Below, piece by piece: positions 1 to 11,118 of a stretch of 64,000 nucleotides of DNA (the first letter of the stretch is position 1; every line of letters begins with the position of its first letter). The notes below the pieces were generated by a model that saw only the letters and a program-made list of their open reading frames with translations, searched no databases and was not told the origin of the DNA. The translations under genes were made by a program, and so were the position numbers. The stretch covers positions 124,001 through 188,000 of the forward strand of contig JAOALB010000005.1 of assembly GCA_025331125.1 (NCBI GenBank). Reading direction: 5' to 3'. This stretch comes from Mycogone perniciosa. Its lineage: Eukaryota; Ascomycota; Sordariomycetes; Hypocreales; Hypocreaceae.

Positions 1-3000
1 AGGAAGTAACATGGGCGTCTTCGTGGGCGGTACAACATCCGACTACCGCCTGGGAACATTAAGAGACACGAGCCAGACTCCCATGTATGATGTCACAGGC
101 AACCACCAGTCTATCCAGGCCGGTCGCATCTCATATTTCTTTGACTTGCATGGACCCTCCTTTTCAGTGGATACTGCATGCTCATCTGGTTTGTATGCGC
201 TGCATTGCGCGGTTCAGAGCATTCGCTCCGGTGACTCAGACTCAGCTATTGTAGCAGGATGCAGTCTGCATCTTCAGCCGCACGACATGATCTCCATGTC
301 ACTTCTAGGGTGAGTTTGCCTCCTCACATTCTCTAGTGAATGAGCTGACCAGACGAAGCCTTTTCAATGAGCATGGTAAGACATTTGCCTTTGATCACCG
401 CGCCAAGTCTGGCTTTGCCCGGGGTGAAGGTGTGGGCTGTATAATCCTCAAACCCTTGGACCAGGCCATCAAAGATAACGACAAGATTCGCTCCATAATC
501 GTCAATACGGGGATCAACCAGGACGGCAAGACTGCTGGCCTCACAAACCCCAGCGGTGCGGCACAGGAGAGACTGATGCGTGAAGTTTATGCTCGCGCAA
601 ACATCTCTCCAGAAGACACAGGTTTCGTCGAGGCTCACGGCACAGGGACCAGGGCAGGAGATCCGATTGAGGCCAGTTCGATCTACCGCGTCTTCGGTAA
701 AGGTCGCACAAAGCGAGCGCCCTTGTATATGGGCTCTGTGAAGTCCAACGTTGGCCACTTGGAGAACGCCAGCGGCATCATCTCCGTCATCAAGGCGACA
801 TTGATGCTGGAGAAGGGATTCATCCTGCCCAATGTCAACTTCGAGAAAGCGAACGAGGCGATCCCCTTGAATAAGTGGAACATCAAAGTCCCCGTCAACG
901 TCCGGCCATGGCCCAAGAACAAGCGATTTATCAGCATTAATAGCTTTGGCTTTGGCGGATCAAATGCACATGCTGTCCTCGAACGTCACCCCGTGGGTCT
1001 CGCCGACATGCAACAGGGGGACCGGAACATTACATCAAAACTCTTCGTTGTTTCTGCTCACGACGAGGGTGCAGTCAAGCGGGCGGCTGCACAGCTCGGC
1101 ATCTACGTTGAGCAGCACCCAGAGGTCTTCCAAAAATGTCTAATTCAGGACATGGCCTATACGCTCGGCGAGAGAAGATCACATCTTCCCTGGCGTATCG
1201 CCATCACGGCATCATCGTGCGACGAACTCGCGAACGCCTTGAACGGCGTGGGTGCCATCCCTGGAAGAGCAACTCGGGTGCCGAAGCTTGCCTTTGTATA
1301 TACTGGCCAGGGGGCGCAATGGGCAGAGATGGGCAAGGAGCTAATGGATAGTCATCCTATTTTTGCCAACACTGTCAGGACTTGCAGTCATTACCTCGAG
1401 GAACTTGGCGCAGAGTTCTCTTTGTTGGAGGAACTCACCAAAGGTAAGGAGGAGTCTATCGTCAACGAGGCGCACATTTCCCAACCGATCTGCACAGCGA
1501 TCCAGCTTGGCCTCACGGCCCTGTTAGCATCTTGGGGAGTCAAACCTTCTGCAGTCATTGGCCACTCCAGTGGTGAAATTGGGGCGGCGTTTGCTACTGG
1601 TGCTATCAGTCTCCAGGATGCAATGGCTGTGGCTTACTTCCGTGGTAAAGTGGCCTCCCAGATCAAGGTGAAGTACCCGAATCTTCGTGGAGCCATGCTT
1701 GCTGTCGGTGCTGGAGCCGCCGAAGTAGGGAGTATCATCAAGTCTCTTCACCTGGAGAACATCACGGTGGCCTGTGAGAATTCGCGCAATTCCATCACAG
1801 CATCAGGTGATGAGGAAGCTGTTGACCTTCTTGCTGCCGAGCTGGAAAGCCGAAGCGTCTTTAACCGCAAGCTGCGCGTCAACATGGCGTATCACTCATC
1901 CCACATGCAGCTGGTTGCAGATGACTACAAGGCAGCCATCAAGTATACGACTTCCACGTCTACAATTGGTGTGGAATTCTACTCTTCTCTTCTGGGAAAT
2001 AAACTCGGCTCCACGGCCTCGCTTGGTCCGTCATACTGGGTAGATAATTTGACTCGCCCTGTTCTCTTCTCGTCAGCTCTTCAGGAGCTGTACAACAGTG
2101 TCAGACCAGATATCGTTGTGGAGATTGGTCCTCATTCTGCTCTCGAGGGTCCCATCAAACAGATCCTCAAGGGCATCAGTCAACAGGCTGCTTCGGAGGT
2201 CAAATACTTCCCATCTATCGTTCGAAACCAGAGCGCCACAGAGACGACACTGAAGCTCGCTGGTAACTTGTTCACAAAGGGCCAGCCTGTCAACTTCAGT
2301 GCCATTAATCACCCCGATGAGAGTCTTGGGAAGCCATCTCTAGTCACAGACTTTAACCCTTACCCTTGGTCAGATCACAAATACTGGTTTGAGCCGAGGG
2401 CATGCAAGCAACACCGTCTCATGCCGTTTGTTCGCCACGATTTGCTTGGTGTCCTAGAGGATTCATACAGCGATGTTGAGCCAACGTGGCGAAATATTCT
2501 CTCCACGGATGACGTTCCGTGGCTGAAGGACCACCGAATGCAATCGCTGGCTACATTCCCACTTGCGGGATACATATGCATGGCTGTCGAGGCAGCATCT
2601 CAAAGAGCTCAGCTCCGAGGCGTGAAATCAGAACAGATTGCTGGTTTCCGCCTTCGAGAGATTCAGGTATCCAAAGCACTGATCCTTGATGATGGTGCTC
2701 CATATGAGATCGTTTTCTCCCTCAAGCCATATGCTGAGGGCATGAGATCGTACTCGAATGAGTGGGATGAGTTCCGTATCTCCTCGTGGACGTCGAGTAG
2801 GGGCTGGCTGGAGCATTGCCGTGGTCTTGTTGGTATCAAGAAGACAACTGCTGCCAACCCAGTCAGCCAGGCTCAGTTGCAAGGCGCAACGGCTCGCCGA
2901 AAGCACATTGTAGACGTTGGAGGCAATCGTCTCTCGGTGGATGCCTTCTACTCAGAGCTTGATAGCCGTGGAGCGGGCTACAGATCAGCTTTCAAGATTC

Positions 3001-6000
3001 AAGGTAATGCCAGCCTCAAGGTGAAGGGACATTATTCTACCGCCAATCTCACTATTCCCGATACTGCATCAAGCATGCCGTCGTCTTTCGAGGCACCATC
3101 AATTGCACCGACTGCATTCATAGATCTCCTCTGGCAGCTCACATTCCCCATTCTGGGTGCTGGAAGTGGCGAGATGCCATCACTCTTCATGCCCTCCGCC
3201 ATTAAGGAGGTTGATATCAGCACCTCCTTGCCCAACCTACCTGGCGAACAAGTTCAGGCTGTGGGACATGGGCGCCCGGATTTCACCAGCCCGGGACCAG
3301 TCGATTTCTTTATCGACGCATGGCATGCCTCTCAGGCTGAGCCTGTTATTAGGGTCGTTGGCTTCAGGATGACTCCTGTTAATGGTGACACCGGTGAAAG
3401 TGTAAGCCCACGATCTTTGTGCTACAAGGTCGAGTGGGAGCCTCTTGACGGCAAAATGGAGCCCAAGGAGAAGAACGGTGCTGTATCTAACGGCCACAAT
3501 GGTACCCATGCCAATGGAAACGGCGCCATCGTCAATGGCAATGGCCATGCCCAAACCAACGGTCATTCTAACGGCCATACTAATGGATATACCAATGGCA
3601 ATGGCAAGACTAATGGCAAAGCCAACGGTCATGCTCAAGCCAATGGTCATTCTAATAGTCACACCAATGGACACACTAATGGCCATACCAATGGACATAC
3701 CAATGGACACTCCAACGGCAATACGAGCGGCCAAGTTGGAACGAACGGCACTAATGGTCACACGAATGGGCATAAAACGAATGGCAAAGATCTGAAGAAC
3801 GGCACCAACGGTCATAATGGAACCAACTGTCACCATGAAGCATCCTTTGGCGGTGATCTGAGCGATGCCAACATTGTCCTCATCTCAGACAAGGACGAAT
3901 CGGATCCTCTAATCTCTGCGCTCGCCGATCTCATCGACCTGCGTACCGGTTCCAGGCCATCTATTGCTCCCTTCGCCACTCACGAGCCCTCGTCTTCTAC
4001 TCGCTGTATCTGCTTGGCTGAGTTGGATGCACCGCTGCTTGACAACATGTCTGCTGAGACATTTTCACGCGTGCAAAGGCTGCTTCTCGACTGCTCGTCC
4101 ATGCTTTGGGTCAGTGCCGGCGCGTATCGCTTCGCTGACAAGCCAGAGAACAATATTGCCCAAGGACTTTTGCGAACTGTTCGGTCCGAGGCGGGCAAGG
4201 TTGCTGCCACTTTGGACTTGGATCCCAACTCTCAGCTTGACGTCCGAGATCGAGCTGAGCTCATTCTACATGCTGTCAAGGCTTCCATTGCAACTCCGGA
4301 AGATGACTCCCCAGTGGACTATGAATTTGCTGAGGAGGATGGCAAGTTGATGGTTCCTCGTGTTGTCGAGCAGGAGGATATGAACCTCGCGGTTTTCCGT
4401 GAGACTGAGACATTAACACAACCTTACTTACAGCATTTTGATCAGCCACGTCGTCGCCTGAAGATTGCTGTTGGAACCTACGGTGCCCTCGATTCATTAT
4501 ACTGGAAGGACGAGCCCGAGTTGCCTCTGTCGCCGGATGATGTCGAGATCAAGGTTGCTTGCACAGGCATGAACTTCAAGGATGTTGTCATCGCCATGGG
4601 ACAAGTTGCCAGTCCCTACCTTGGAGTCGAATGCAGTGGTACTATTGCACGTGTGGGCTCCCGTGTCACTAATCTCAGGGTTGGCGATCGGGTTTGCGCC
4701 ATGTCTCTAGGAGCGTATGGCACTTATACTCGCTGTCCTGCCACCAGTGCTGCTATCATCCCCCACAACATGAGCTTCGAGGTTGCGGCTTCGATCCCAG
4801 TTGTATACTGCACGGCGTATTACGGTCTCATGGACCTTGCAAGAATGGAGTGCGGAGAGAAGATCCTCATTCATGCTGCCTCTGGCGGCGTTGGTCAAGC
4901 AGCTATCCAGCTTGCGCAGATGGTCGGCGCTGAAATCTACGTAACAGTAGGCAGTGCTGAGAAGAAGCAGCTGTTGATGGATACGTATAATATCCCAGAT
5001 AACCGAATCTTCTACAGTCGCGACACGTCTTTCGGACCAGCCGTGAGAGAAGCCACTGGCGGTCGTGGCGTCGATGTTGTGATCAACTCTCTCGCGGGAG
5101 ATCTTCTCAGAGAGACATGGGACTGCCTCGCGCCGTTTGGACGCTTTGTTGAGCTCGGCAAGAGAGACATTGTGTCCAACACACGACTGGAGATGGCCAA
5201 GTTCGAGTACAACTGTACGTTCAGCTCGGTCGACTTGACGCTGGTTGCAGCAGAGCGACCGAGGATCATGCAACGGGTTTTGACGTCTGTTATGGGGCTG
5301 ATGTCTAAGAGAACGATCAATCCCATTGGACCTATTACAGCTGTTGGCATCTCCGAGGTTGAGGCCTCGCTGCGCAAGTTGCAGAGCGGCAAGACCACGG
5401 GCAAGCTCGTTGTGAATCATATGGGCGACCAGCAAGTCAAGGTATGCAAATCATTGATCGTGGAATTTAACCATTGACTAACCTCGTCTAGGCCACGCAT
5501 CCCACAGCGTGTAACAATGTTCTCCAAGAGGACGCCACGTACGTGATCATCGGCGGTACTGGTGGTCTCGGTCGCTCTATGGTGAAGAGAATGGTCCAGC
5601 GCGGAGCTCGTCATATCGTGCTACTCTCTCGTGGCGGCAAGTTCACCAATGAGCTGAACACTCTGGCCGAAGAAAGTCGAAGGCACGGCGCCTCTATTTA
5701 TGTCATGGCATGCGACGTAGCGGATGACGCCCAGGTAAAGCATCTCGTAGGGAAGCTACAAGATGTATTGCCTCCCATCAAAGGTGTCATCCACGCAGCC
5801 ATGGTGCTCAGAGTAAGTCTTCTCATCAAGCTCAGCGATTTGCTTGTGTACGCTAACTCTCTTATAGGATGTGCTGTTTGAGAAGATGAGGTTCGACGAT
5901 TACGAGGTAGTTGTCCGGAGCAAGATATCCGGAGCATGGAACTTCCACAACGCTCTCCTCGATACGCCTCTGGACTTCTTCATCGTGCTATCTTCCGTTG

Positions 6001-6722
6001 CTGGCATTGTTGGTAACAGAGGCCAAGCGCATTACTCTGCAGCCAACACGTTCCTCGACGCCTTCACCCTCTACCGTCATCGGAAGGGCCTGGCGGCATC
6101 ATCACTTGATCTCGCGGCCGTCGATGATGTTGGTTATCTGGCAGAGAACGCCGAAAAGAAGTCACAGGTCATGAGGAACTTGTCTGACAACACTGTTGGT
6201 GAAGCAGAGGTGTTGGCGCTCGTCGAATCCGCGATGACAGGCAAGATCACCAACTTCTGTCAAAACCAGTGCATCACAGGATTGGGCTTTGACAACGCGT
6301 CCTCGCTGCCATACTATGCCTCGGATGCCAAGTTCTCTCATCTGCGCAACGCTCTGCTGGCCAAATCAGCAGACGCCAACGCTTCATCAGGATCAGAGAA
6401 CTTGACCATCGGGCAGAAACTCCGACGTGTGGCCACTCCTGAGGAAGCTCAGAGTATAGTCGTTGTTGGCCTGCGAGAAAAGCTCGGGGCCATCTTGATG
6501 CTGCCACAAGAAGTCATGGAGGCGCAGCAGGCCACGACGTCTATCACAGCCTTTGGATTGGATTCGCTCAACGCGATTGAGCTGCGCAATTGGATCGGCA
6601 AGGAGCTGCAGGCTCACTTGCAGGTGCTCGAGTTGCTGACGAGTGGAGGATTGAGTGATTTGGCAGCACTGGTGTTGCGGAAGTCGAGGATTGAGGGCGT
6701 TTGGTCAGAGCAGGAGAAATGA
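1..6722 (+). CDS. Highly reducing polyketide synthase, 5'-truncated (KS-AT-DH-ER-KR-ACP, no methyltransferase)
   Basis: Iterative type I PKS building a reduced polyketide chain. The reading frame is open from base 2, so the start lies left of the window. Model: join(<2..309, 353..5441, 5492..5812, 5868..6722), at least 2190 residues. Visible in order (residues counted from the edge): KS with DTACSS (Cys about 60), EAHGTGT and the NVGHLE His; AT with GHSSGE (Ser about 508); DH with DH-RMQS...P (His about 830) and the IDLLWQ Asp (about 1027); an Asn-Gly-His-rich linker (about 1140-1265); a structural KR half; ER with GGVGQAA (about 1612); KR with GGTGGLGR (about 1819) and an S-Y-N set near LSSVAG...HYSAAN; ACP with GLDSLNAIEL (Ser about 2139). 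The linker sits where a C-methyltransferase normally lies, so unmethylated product is predicted. No release domain follows the ACP. Partner cluster genes must lie to the left; none is visible to the right. Confidence 0.95.
3475..3830 (+). repeat. Asn-Gly-His low-complexity coding repeat in the PKS linker
   Basis: About 355 bp of imperfect 9- and 12-bp units encode runs of NGH, TNGH and NGN between the DH and the structural KR half. The third-base variation among units (aat/aac, ggt/ggc/gga, cat/cac) suggests an old or frequently re-arranged repeat rather than a recent expansion. It is in frame and holds no stop. The composition fits a flexible hydrophilic linker. Confidence 0.85.
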
Positions 6723-8228
6723 GTATTGATTGATGCTATTACTACTACGACGGAGTACTAATCACCGGTTTTCATTTGTGGGATCAAACCAGCGCATAAG
6801 CAATTTCTTTCTTTCTTTTCTTTTCTTTTCTTTTTGGGTACAGGGTATCTACGGAGTATTATCTCATAAGATGTACTAATAATATCGAGGCCTCTCGGCA
6901 TTTCTTTCTTTCTACGTTTTATTATTAGATAGAGAATGTAATGGTCCTATCTATGACTGATCAAACCGGCCCAACTGCAGGCATCAAAGCAAGTAAGTAA
7001 AACTATGCGACAGCAGTCGTGGGGATATGGCCATAACAACGCTTTTCTCGCATCCCGATTCCCAATACGAAATAGGTCTCGACCATTTGTTCCTGATGGC
7101 TCCCTGCTTTGGAATCTGCACGAACTTCAATATTATGCAACGTCACCTCTGCAGCTGAGGCAGTCAACGCGTCAGGCTCAGATGATTTTCAGGTCATGAG
7201 GCAGTTCTCGGTGAAGAAGATTCCCCAAAAGTGCAGCGGCCGAGGCCTGAACGGTGTTTTTGTGCTACCACAAACATACTGCAGGATGCCAATATTCTCA
7301 CCACCTTGGGGTCCTTCAGCCCCTTCATGATACTACCTGATATTCCGTAATATTGCGTCTAAGCGAGCGGGCTCCTCCGGAATACTGACCGAGAATATAT
7401 TACTCCATGAACATGCATGACAACACATATGAAGTACTCCGTACAGAATTGCAGAATACGTCACGCCCTTAGCTAGTCCCTAGATGTTTCTAAGCCAGGC
7501 CGAACCGAGTCGATCTAGATCTCGAACCAACCACCCGATCCGGGTCCCCAAGATGCTATTTTTGGGGCAAAATGCTGCGTTAGACAAGGAGACAAAAGAG
7601 CTACGATTCAGCTTCTCTCCAATATCTAAGACACGGGTCCATCCATCCCACCAGGACCTTTCCCCGCATTTAATCAATACGATGCTTGGCACATCCATGG
7701 CTGTGTCGATCACCAAAAAGGCGTGCGTCAGGGCTTGACAACCATCACCACATACATCATGTTGGGCTTTGACAGTCGAGTCTCGAACAAGAGTTATCGG
7801 CCGAGACTCGCTACCCACCGAGGATGACACCCAACCAACTCGTATTTGCCTTTCTATTCAGCTCATCATGATCACAATATTTGCCTTCTTGGGAAATGTG
7901 TGTCTCGTATTCTGAATGGCATTGCCCAACATGGGAATGGCTGACGTTCCGCTGCATCTCAGTTCGCTTCCGATACGGTAAGCAACCCGAGATCTTTCCT
8001 CCGAAGGCTGATGTCGAGTAGTATGCCTAACGACAACCTTCTTCTCTATGCGGACTTGATGCTGTGGATGTGGGCAAGTGTCTGTGTATAAAAGACTCGA
8101 TGTTCTCCGTCATGATGGGTTCCAAGTGGACTATCATCACCAATACGGACAACTCAGTCATACACCAATATAAACACCTGCAAACACTTACAAACGCCCC
8201 AAAACAACACCCAAACCACATCGCCACA
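6723..8228. other. Intergenic, PKS 3' flank to BYS1-like gene
   Basis: No supportable gene. It holds a pyrimidine microsatellite (TTCTT/TTTCT units, 6803-6835) about 80 bp after the PKS stop, and copies of the dispersed word TACGGAGTA at 6850 and 7435. Short open frames at 7005-7330 and 7480-7830 have no recognisable protein character. The last 150 bp are the BYS1-like promoter and leader. Confidence 0.6.
8087..8093 (+). promoter_or_regulatory. TATA box of the BYS1-like gene
   Basis: TATAAAA lies about 142 bp upstream of the ATG at 8229. It is followed by an A/C-rich CAAAC/CACC leader typical of strongly expressed fungal secreted-protein genes. The transcription start was not measured. Confidence 0.5.
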
Positions 8229-8699
8229 ATGATGCTCAACAAGGCCACCATCTTCGCCGTCGGCGCCACCCTCGTCAACCTCGCTGCCGCTATTGGCAGG
8301 GCCCGCGTTGTCAACAACTGCACCTTTCCTGTGACTGCCTGGTCCGTCGGCAGTAGCATCTCAGGCCCCTACACGCTCACCCCCAATGGCGGCTTCTACG
8401 GCGAGGGTTTCTCTCGTGACCCCCAGACAGGTGGTCGTGCCTTCAAGGTCACCAGAGAACCTGATGGTCTCTACACTGGCAAGCCCCAGACCATCTACGC
8501 GTACAACCTGCAGGGAGACACCATCTGGTATGATCTCAGTGATGTCTTTGGCGATGCATTCGCCGGCCACAAGGTTGTTGTGGCGAGTGCCAACACGGCC
8601 TGCCCACAGATTGTTTGGGCAAACGGTGTTCCGCCTGCTGGAAGCCAGGTCAAGAACTGCGGTGCGGATAAGGACGTCACTTTGACCCTTTGTGCATAG
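8229..8699 (+). CDS. BYS1-domain (thaumatin-like fold) secreted protein
   Basis: Single-exon, 156 residues. An upstream in-frame ATG exists at 8064, but the ATG at 8229 gives a proper signal peptide (hydrophobic MMLNKATIFAVGATLVNLAA, cleavage likely near residue 21-22) and follows a TATA box and an A/C-rich leader, so it was chosen. The mature part (RARVVNNCTFPVTAWSVGS..., GDTIWYDLSDVFGD, CPQIVWANG, KNCGADKDVTLTLC) matches what I know of the Blastomyces yeast-phase-specific protein family. It has four well-spaced cysteines (NNC, ACP, KNC, TLC), consistent with two disulfides. The family is small, secreted and of unclear function; members are found in pathogens and saprotrophs. Family membership is strong, function unknown. 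Confidence 0.85.
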   Translation: MMLNKATIFAVGATLVNLAAAIGRARVVNNCTFPVTAWSVGSSISGPYTLTPNGGFYGEGFSRDPQTGGRAFKVTREPDGLYTGKPQTIYAYNLQGDTIWYDLSDVFGDAFAGHKVVVASANTACPQIVWANGVPPAGSQVKNCGADKDVTLTLCA

Positions 8700-9476
8700 G
8701 GAAAATATTGAAAAGAATTTGATAAGGGATAATGGCAATGATATTTGTAGGGTCAGTTTTGTCGACTTCAGGCCTGGTCGGGCATCGATGAACGATGGAC
8801 CTGAAATTGAGACCTCGGACATTCATTTATTGTATTTAAAAGAGGATCTTACCACTTCCTACTTATCGGATTAATATGAATCTTGTTAAATTATTCCAGC
8901 CACCCAGTAATGAGTGACTCGAGATGGTAGACGTAATGCGCACCCTTTGTTGGTCTCTCATCACTTACACGGTTGACCCTAACCCTTGCTCTGTCGCCCC
9001 AACATTTGCCTGATCTAGTTTGTAGTAAGATAACCACCTCCGATGATGATTTAACGGAATGTTTATTGGAAGACAGTTTTGTGTATTCTATGAGACGATT
9101 TGCCTTTCTGTTGGCCCTTGCCTGACTGTGCTCATCACCTACTACCTGCCACACGCGAGCCCCCCTTTAGACCTTGATGACATCCCCATGAGCATGAATC
9201 TAGCTTGAATGGACAAAGGCGGCGAGATTCCGGATACTTCGATACGGTGAACAAAGGCGCTGCATTCCGATGCCATGTTCTTTGAGCACGGCTCCTCATC
9301 ACACAAGGTATCCCCAACACGAGGGTGGCAACCAACACTCAGATTACCAGCCAACAGTGAATGAAGGACTTGACCGCGATTATAAAATGGACCAATGATT
9401 CCCCCAGAGAACTACCACCATCAGCTAGAGGCAATCTACTCCCTCATCGCTTTCACTCACTCGCTATACTCTCAAC
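8700..9476. other. Intergenic between two secreted-protein genes
   Basis: No gene seen. Short open frames on both strands lack any protein-like pattern. The end carries the TATA box and leader of the following cysteine-rich secreted protein. Confidence 0.6.
9381..9387 (+). promoter_or_regulatory. TATA box of the small cysteine-rich secreted protein
   Basis: TATAAAA about 96 bp upstream of the ATG at 9477, followed by a pyrimidine- and CAACATG-ended leader. Its position supports the start chosen for the downstream two-exon gene. Confidence 0.5.
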
Positions 9477-9883
9477 ATGCGATCTGTTTTCATGCTCTCT
9501 GCCCTTCTGGCGGCCATCCCCGTCCAGGCCGCACCTCGCCTAGACACCTGGATCGAATTCCCCAACTCTCCGCCAACCGCCAGCAGATGCAATTATTAGT
9601 ACGTTATCTTGCATGCCTCATCAGTTTGCTCTCTCGTTCTCTGCATTGCTAACAATTTGTCAGTGCATCCCCGTCGTGCTGTATCTCAGTTCAGTGCCGC
9701 TGTGCCAATGGTATGAGCCAATGCCCACCCCAAGTCTTGCTGAACGAAAAGCTGATGAATTTCTCCCAAGGATGGTTCTACGAGATCAACAGAGACAACA
9801 TGAAGAATGGAAAACATGGCTGCGATCCGCCATGGGGATTCAAGGCCAAGTCGAGGGCTGAGTTTCCCGGTTCGTGTTGCTGA
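9477..9883 (+). CDS. Small cysteine-rich secreted protein (effector-like), two exons
   Basis: Model: join(9477..9598, 9664..9883), 113 residues. The intron of 65 nt has donor GTACGT, branch GCTAAC and acceptor GTCAG; without splicing the frame stops at once. The N-terminus is a clean signal peptide (MRSVFMLSALLAAIPVQA, cleavage before APRLD). The mature chain of about 95 residues has nine cysteines: one in TASRC, a pair in SPSCC, then VQC, RC, SQC, HGC and a terminal SCC. Eight could form four disulfides with one left over. No known family is recognised. Size, signal peptide and cysteine density fit fungal small secreted proteins (candidate effectors or antimicrobial peptides), but function is inference only. 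It lies beside another secreted protein gene, in an accessory region. Confidence 0.75.
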
Positions 9884-10165
9884 GGAAGACATGTCGAAGA
9901 AGGGAGCGTAGAATTCAGTATTTACGCGGTTTGGCTTGGTGTTTTGTTAAAGTCATGTTCAAAGAGATGAGGTATGATGAAACACGATTTGATCCGAAGA
10001 GGAACCCTAAGAGCCTTGGTGCATAATCGCAACCCTAGGATAGACAATATTGACGCGATTGCCACTTGCGACACAAGACACGTAAACTAAGGCGGTCAGC
10101 AACACCTATTGTGCAAAAAGAAAACTCACAAAGGCTACACATGGGATGCAAAAATATATGTAAGC

Positions 10166-10247
10166 TCCGATACTGGGAATCGAACCCAGGGCTGCTCGGC
10201 ACTCGAGTAATGAGAGCGAGCGATGTTAGCCACTACACCATATCGGA
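10166..10247 (-). tRNA. tRNA-Glu (anticodon CTC) with an 11-nt intron
   Basis: Read on the minus strand: acceptor TCCGATA pairs with TATCGGA at the other end. The D arm is GTGT/ACAT, and the anticodon stem GCTCG/CGAGC encloses CTCTCA with anticodon CTC. The T arm is CTGGG-TTCGATT-CCCAG. About 11 nt (TTACTCGAGTG) interrupt the anticodon loop one base after the anticodon, the usual eukaryotic nuclear tRNA intron position. All stems close, giving 82 nt in total. The B box GGTTCGATTCC is intact. The 282 bp before it, back to the secreted-protein gene, hold nothing else recognisable. Confidence 0.92.
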
Positions 10248-11118
10248 TGTGATTTGATGGAGAGTGCCAGAGGAAACTGGACATATGTTGGTGCATGCGA
10301 GCAGATCTTCCTAGGCCACCGACTTGATCTGAAATTCTGCCTTGCTAACAACCTCAACTAGGTATGAAGATGCATATTTATGCTTATTCATGAGCACGTT
10401 TACATTGCGTTTGCAACATGTAAAGACAAGTCCGTTTATTGTGACGAGTTTATCCGGCTGACTGGCTCTTAAATATTTGTCATTTTTTCTCCGTTAACCC
10501 GACATGAATTCGATAAATCTGGAGATGCTCCATAAGTCTTGCAGGTTTGTCTTGGCTTCGAATATTAATCAGATAAAGTTAGGTGCCTACGTGACATCCT
10601 TATTAGGCTATATTACGGAGTTGGACGAACTGCTAGTTCCATATACGATGGGTCACATTCCATCACCTATCATGGCTGTTATCTATCCTCAGCATTCGAC
10701 CCCAGGAAAGCGGCTAAGTACCGTGATTAGCGCCGGGTTTTTATCACAAACACAAATTAGAGGATATCGAAGTCCCATTGTGCGGTTCGAGACTCCATAC
10801 TATACTACACGTTACCAGCTAGGCTTTGAGGTGGACCGTGATGACTGAAACTACCACAATGGACCGGTGCCCTTCCACCCGGACGGCACATTCCATGATA
10901 TAATATGGGTCCCCCGCATCTTCGCCGGCAGGTTTGTCCCTCCGGAGCGGAGCATAGCCGTGGGGTGTTGTAACGCTACCCTACTTGTCATCATTGCCGA
11001 TAATGTTTGTCGTTCAAGATAGAGAATATGTTATAACCCCCCGACTTCCGATAGCGATGTCTTGTTTGTTAGAGACGTCATAGGTAGTTGGAAGACGTTG
11101 TTCTGAACCTCTAACATC
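10248..11118. other. Intergenic between tRNA-Glu and the GH20 gene
   Basis: No supportable gene. A 114-codon open frame at 10504-10848 has no signal peptide, domain or family resemblance. A TATAA-like element near 11031 lies about 85 bp before the GH20 start and may serve as its promoter. Confidence 0.5.

Noticed and set aside
310..336. 27-nt alternative first PKS intron ending at CTCTAG
   Set aside because: Too short for this genome and leaves the frame closed after two codons; the 43-nt version ending at 352 restores the KS sequence.
3237..3836. 199-codon minus-strand frame with regular Met/Ile/Val repeats
   Set aside because: It is the antisense of the NGH-repeat linker of the PKS; its regularity mirrors the repeat and it has no independent support.
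4707..5435. 242-codon minus-strand frame
   Set aside because: Antisense of the PKS ER region, whose plus-strand motifs are unmistakable.
1..8699. BYS1-like gene considered as part of the PKS cluster
   Set aside because: It is a secreted structural-type protein with its own promoter 1.5 kb away and has no enzymatic role; nearness alone is not enough.
10504..10848. 114-codon plus frame before the GH20 gene
   Set aside because: No signal peptide, domain, splice partner or promoter-like element, and composition is not clearly coding.
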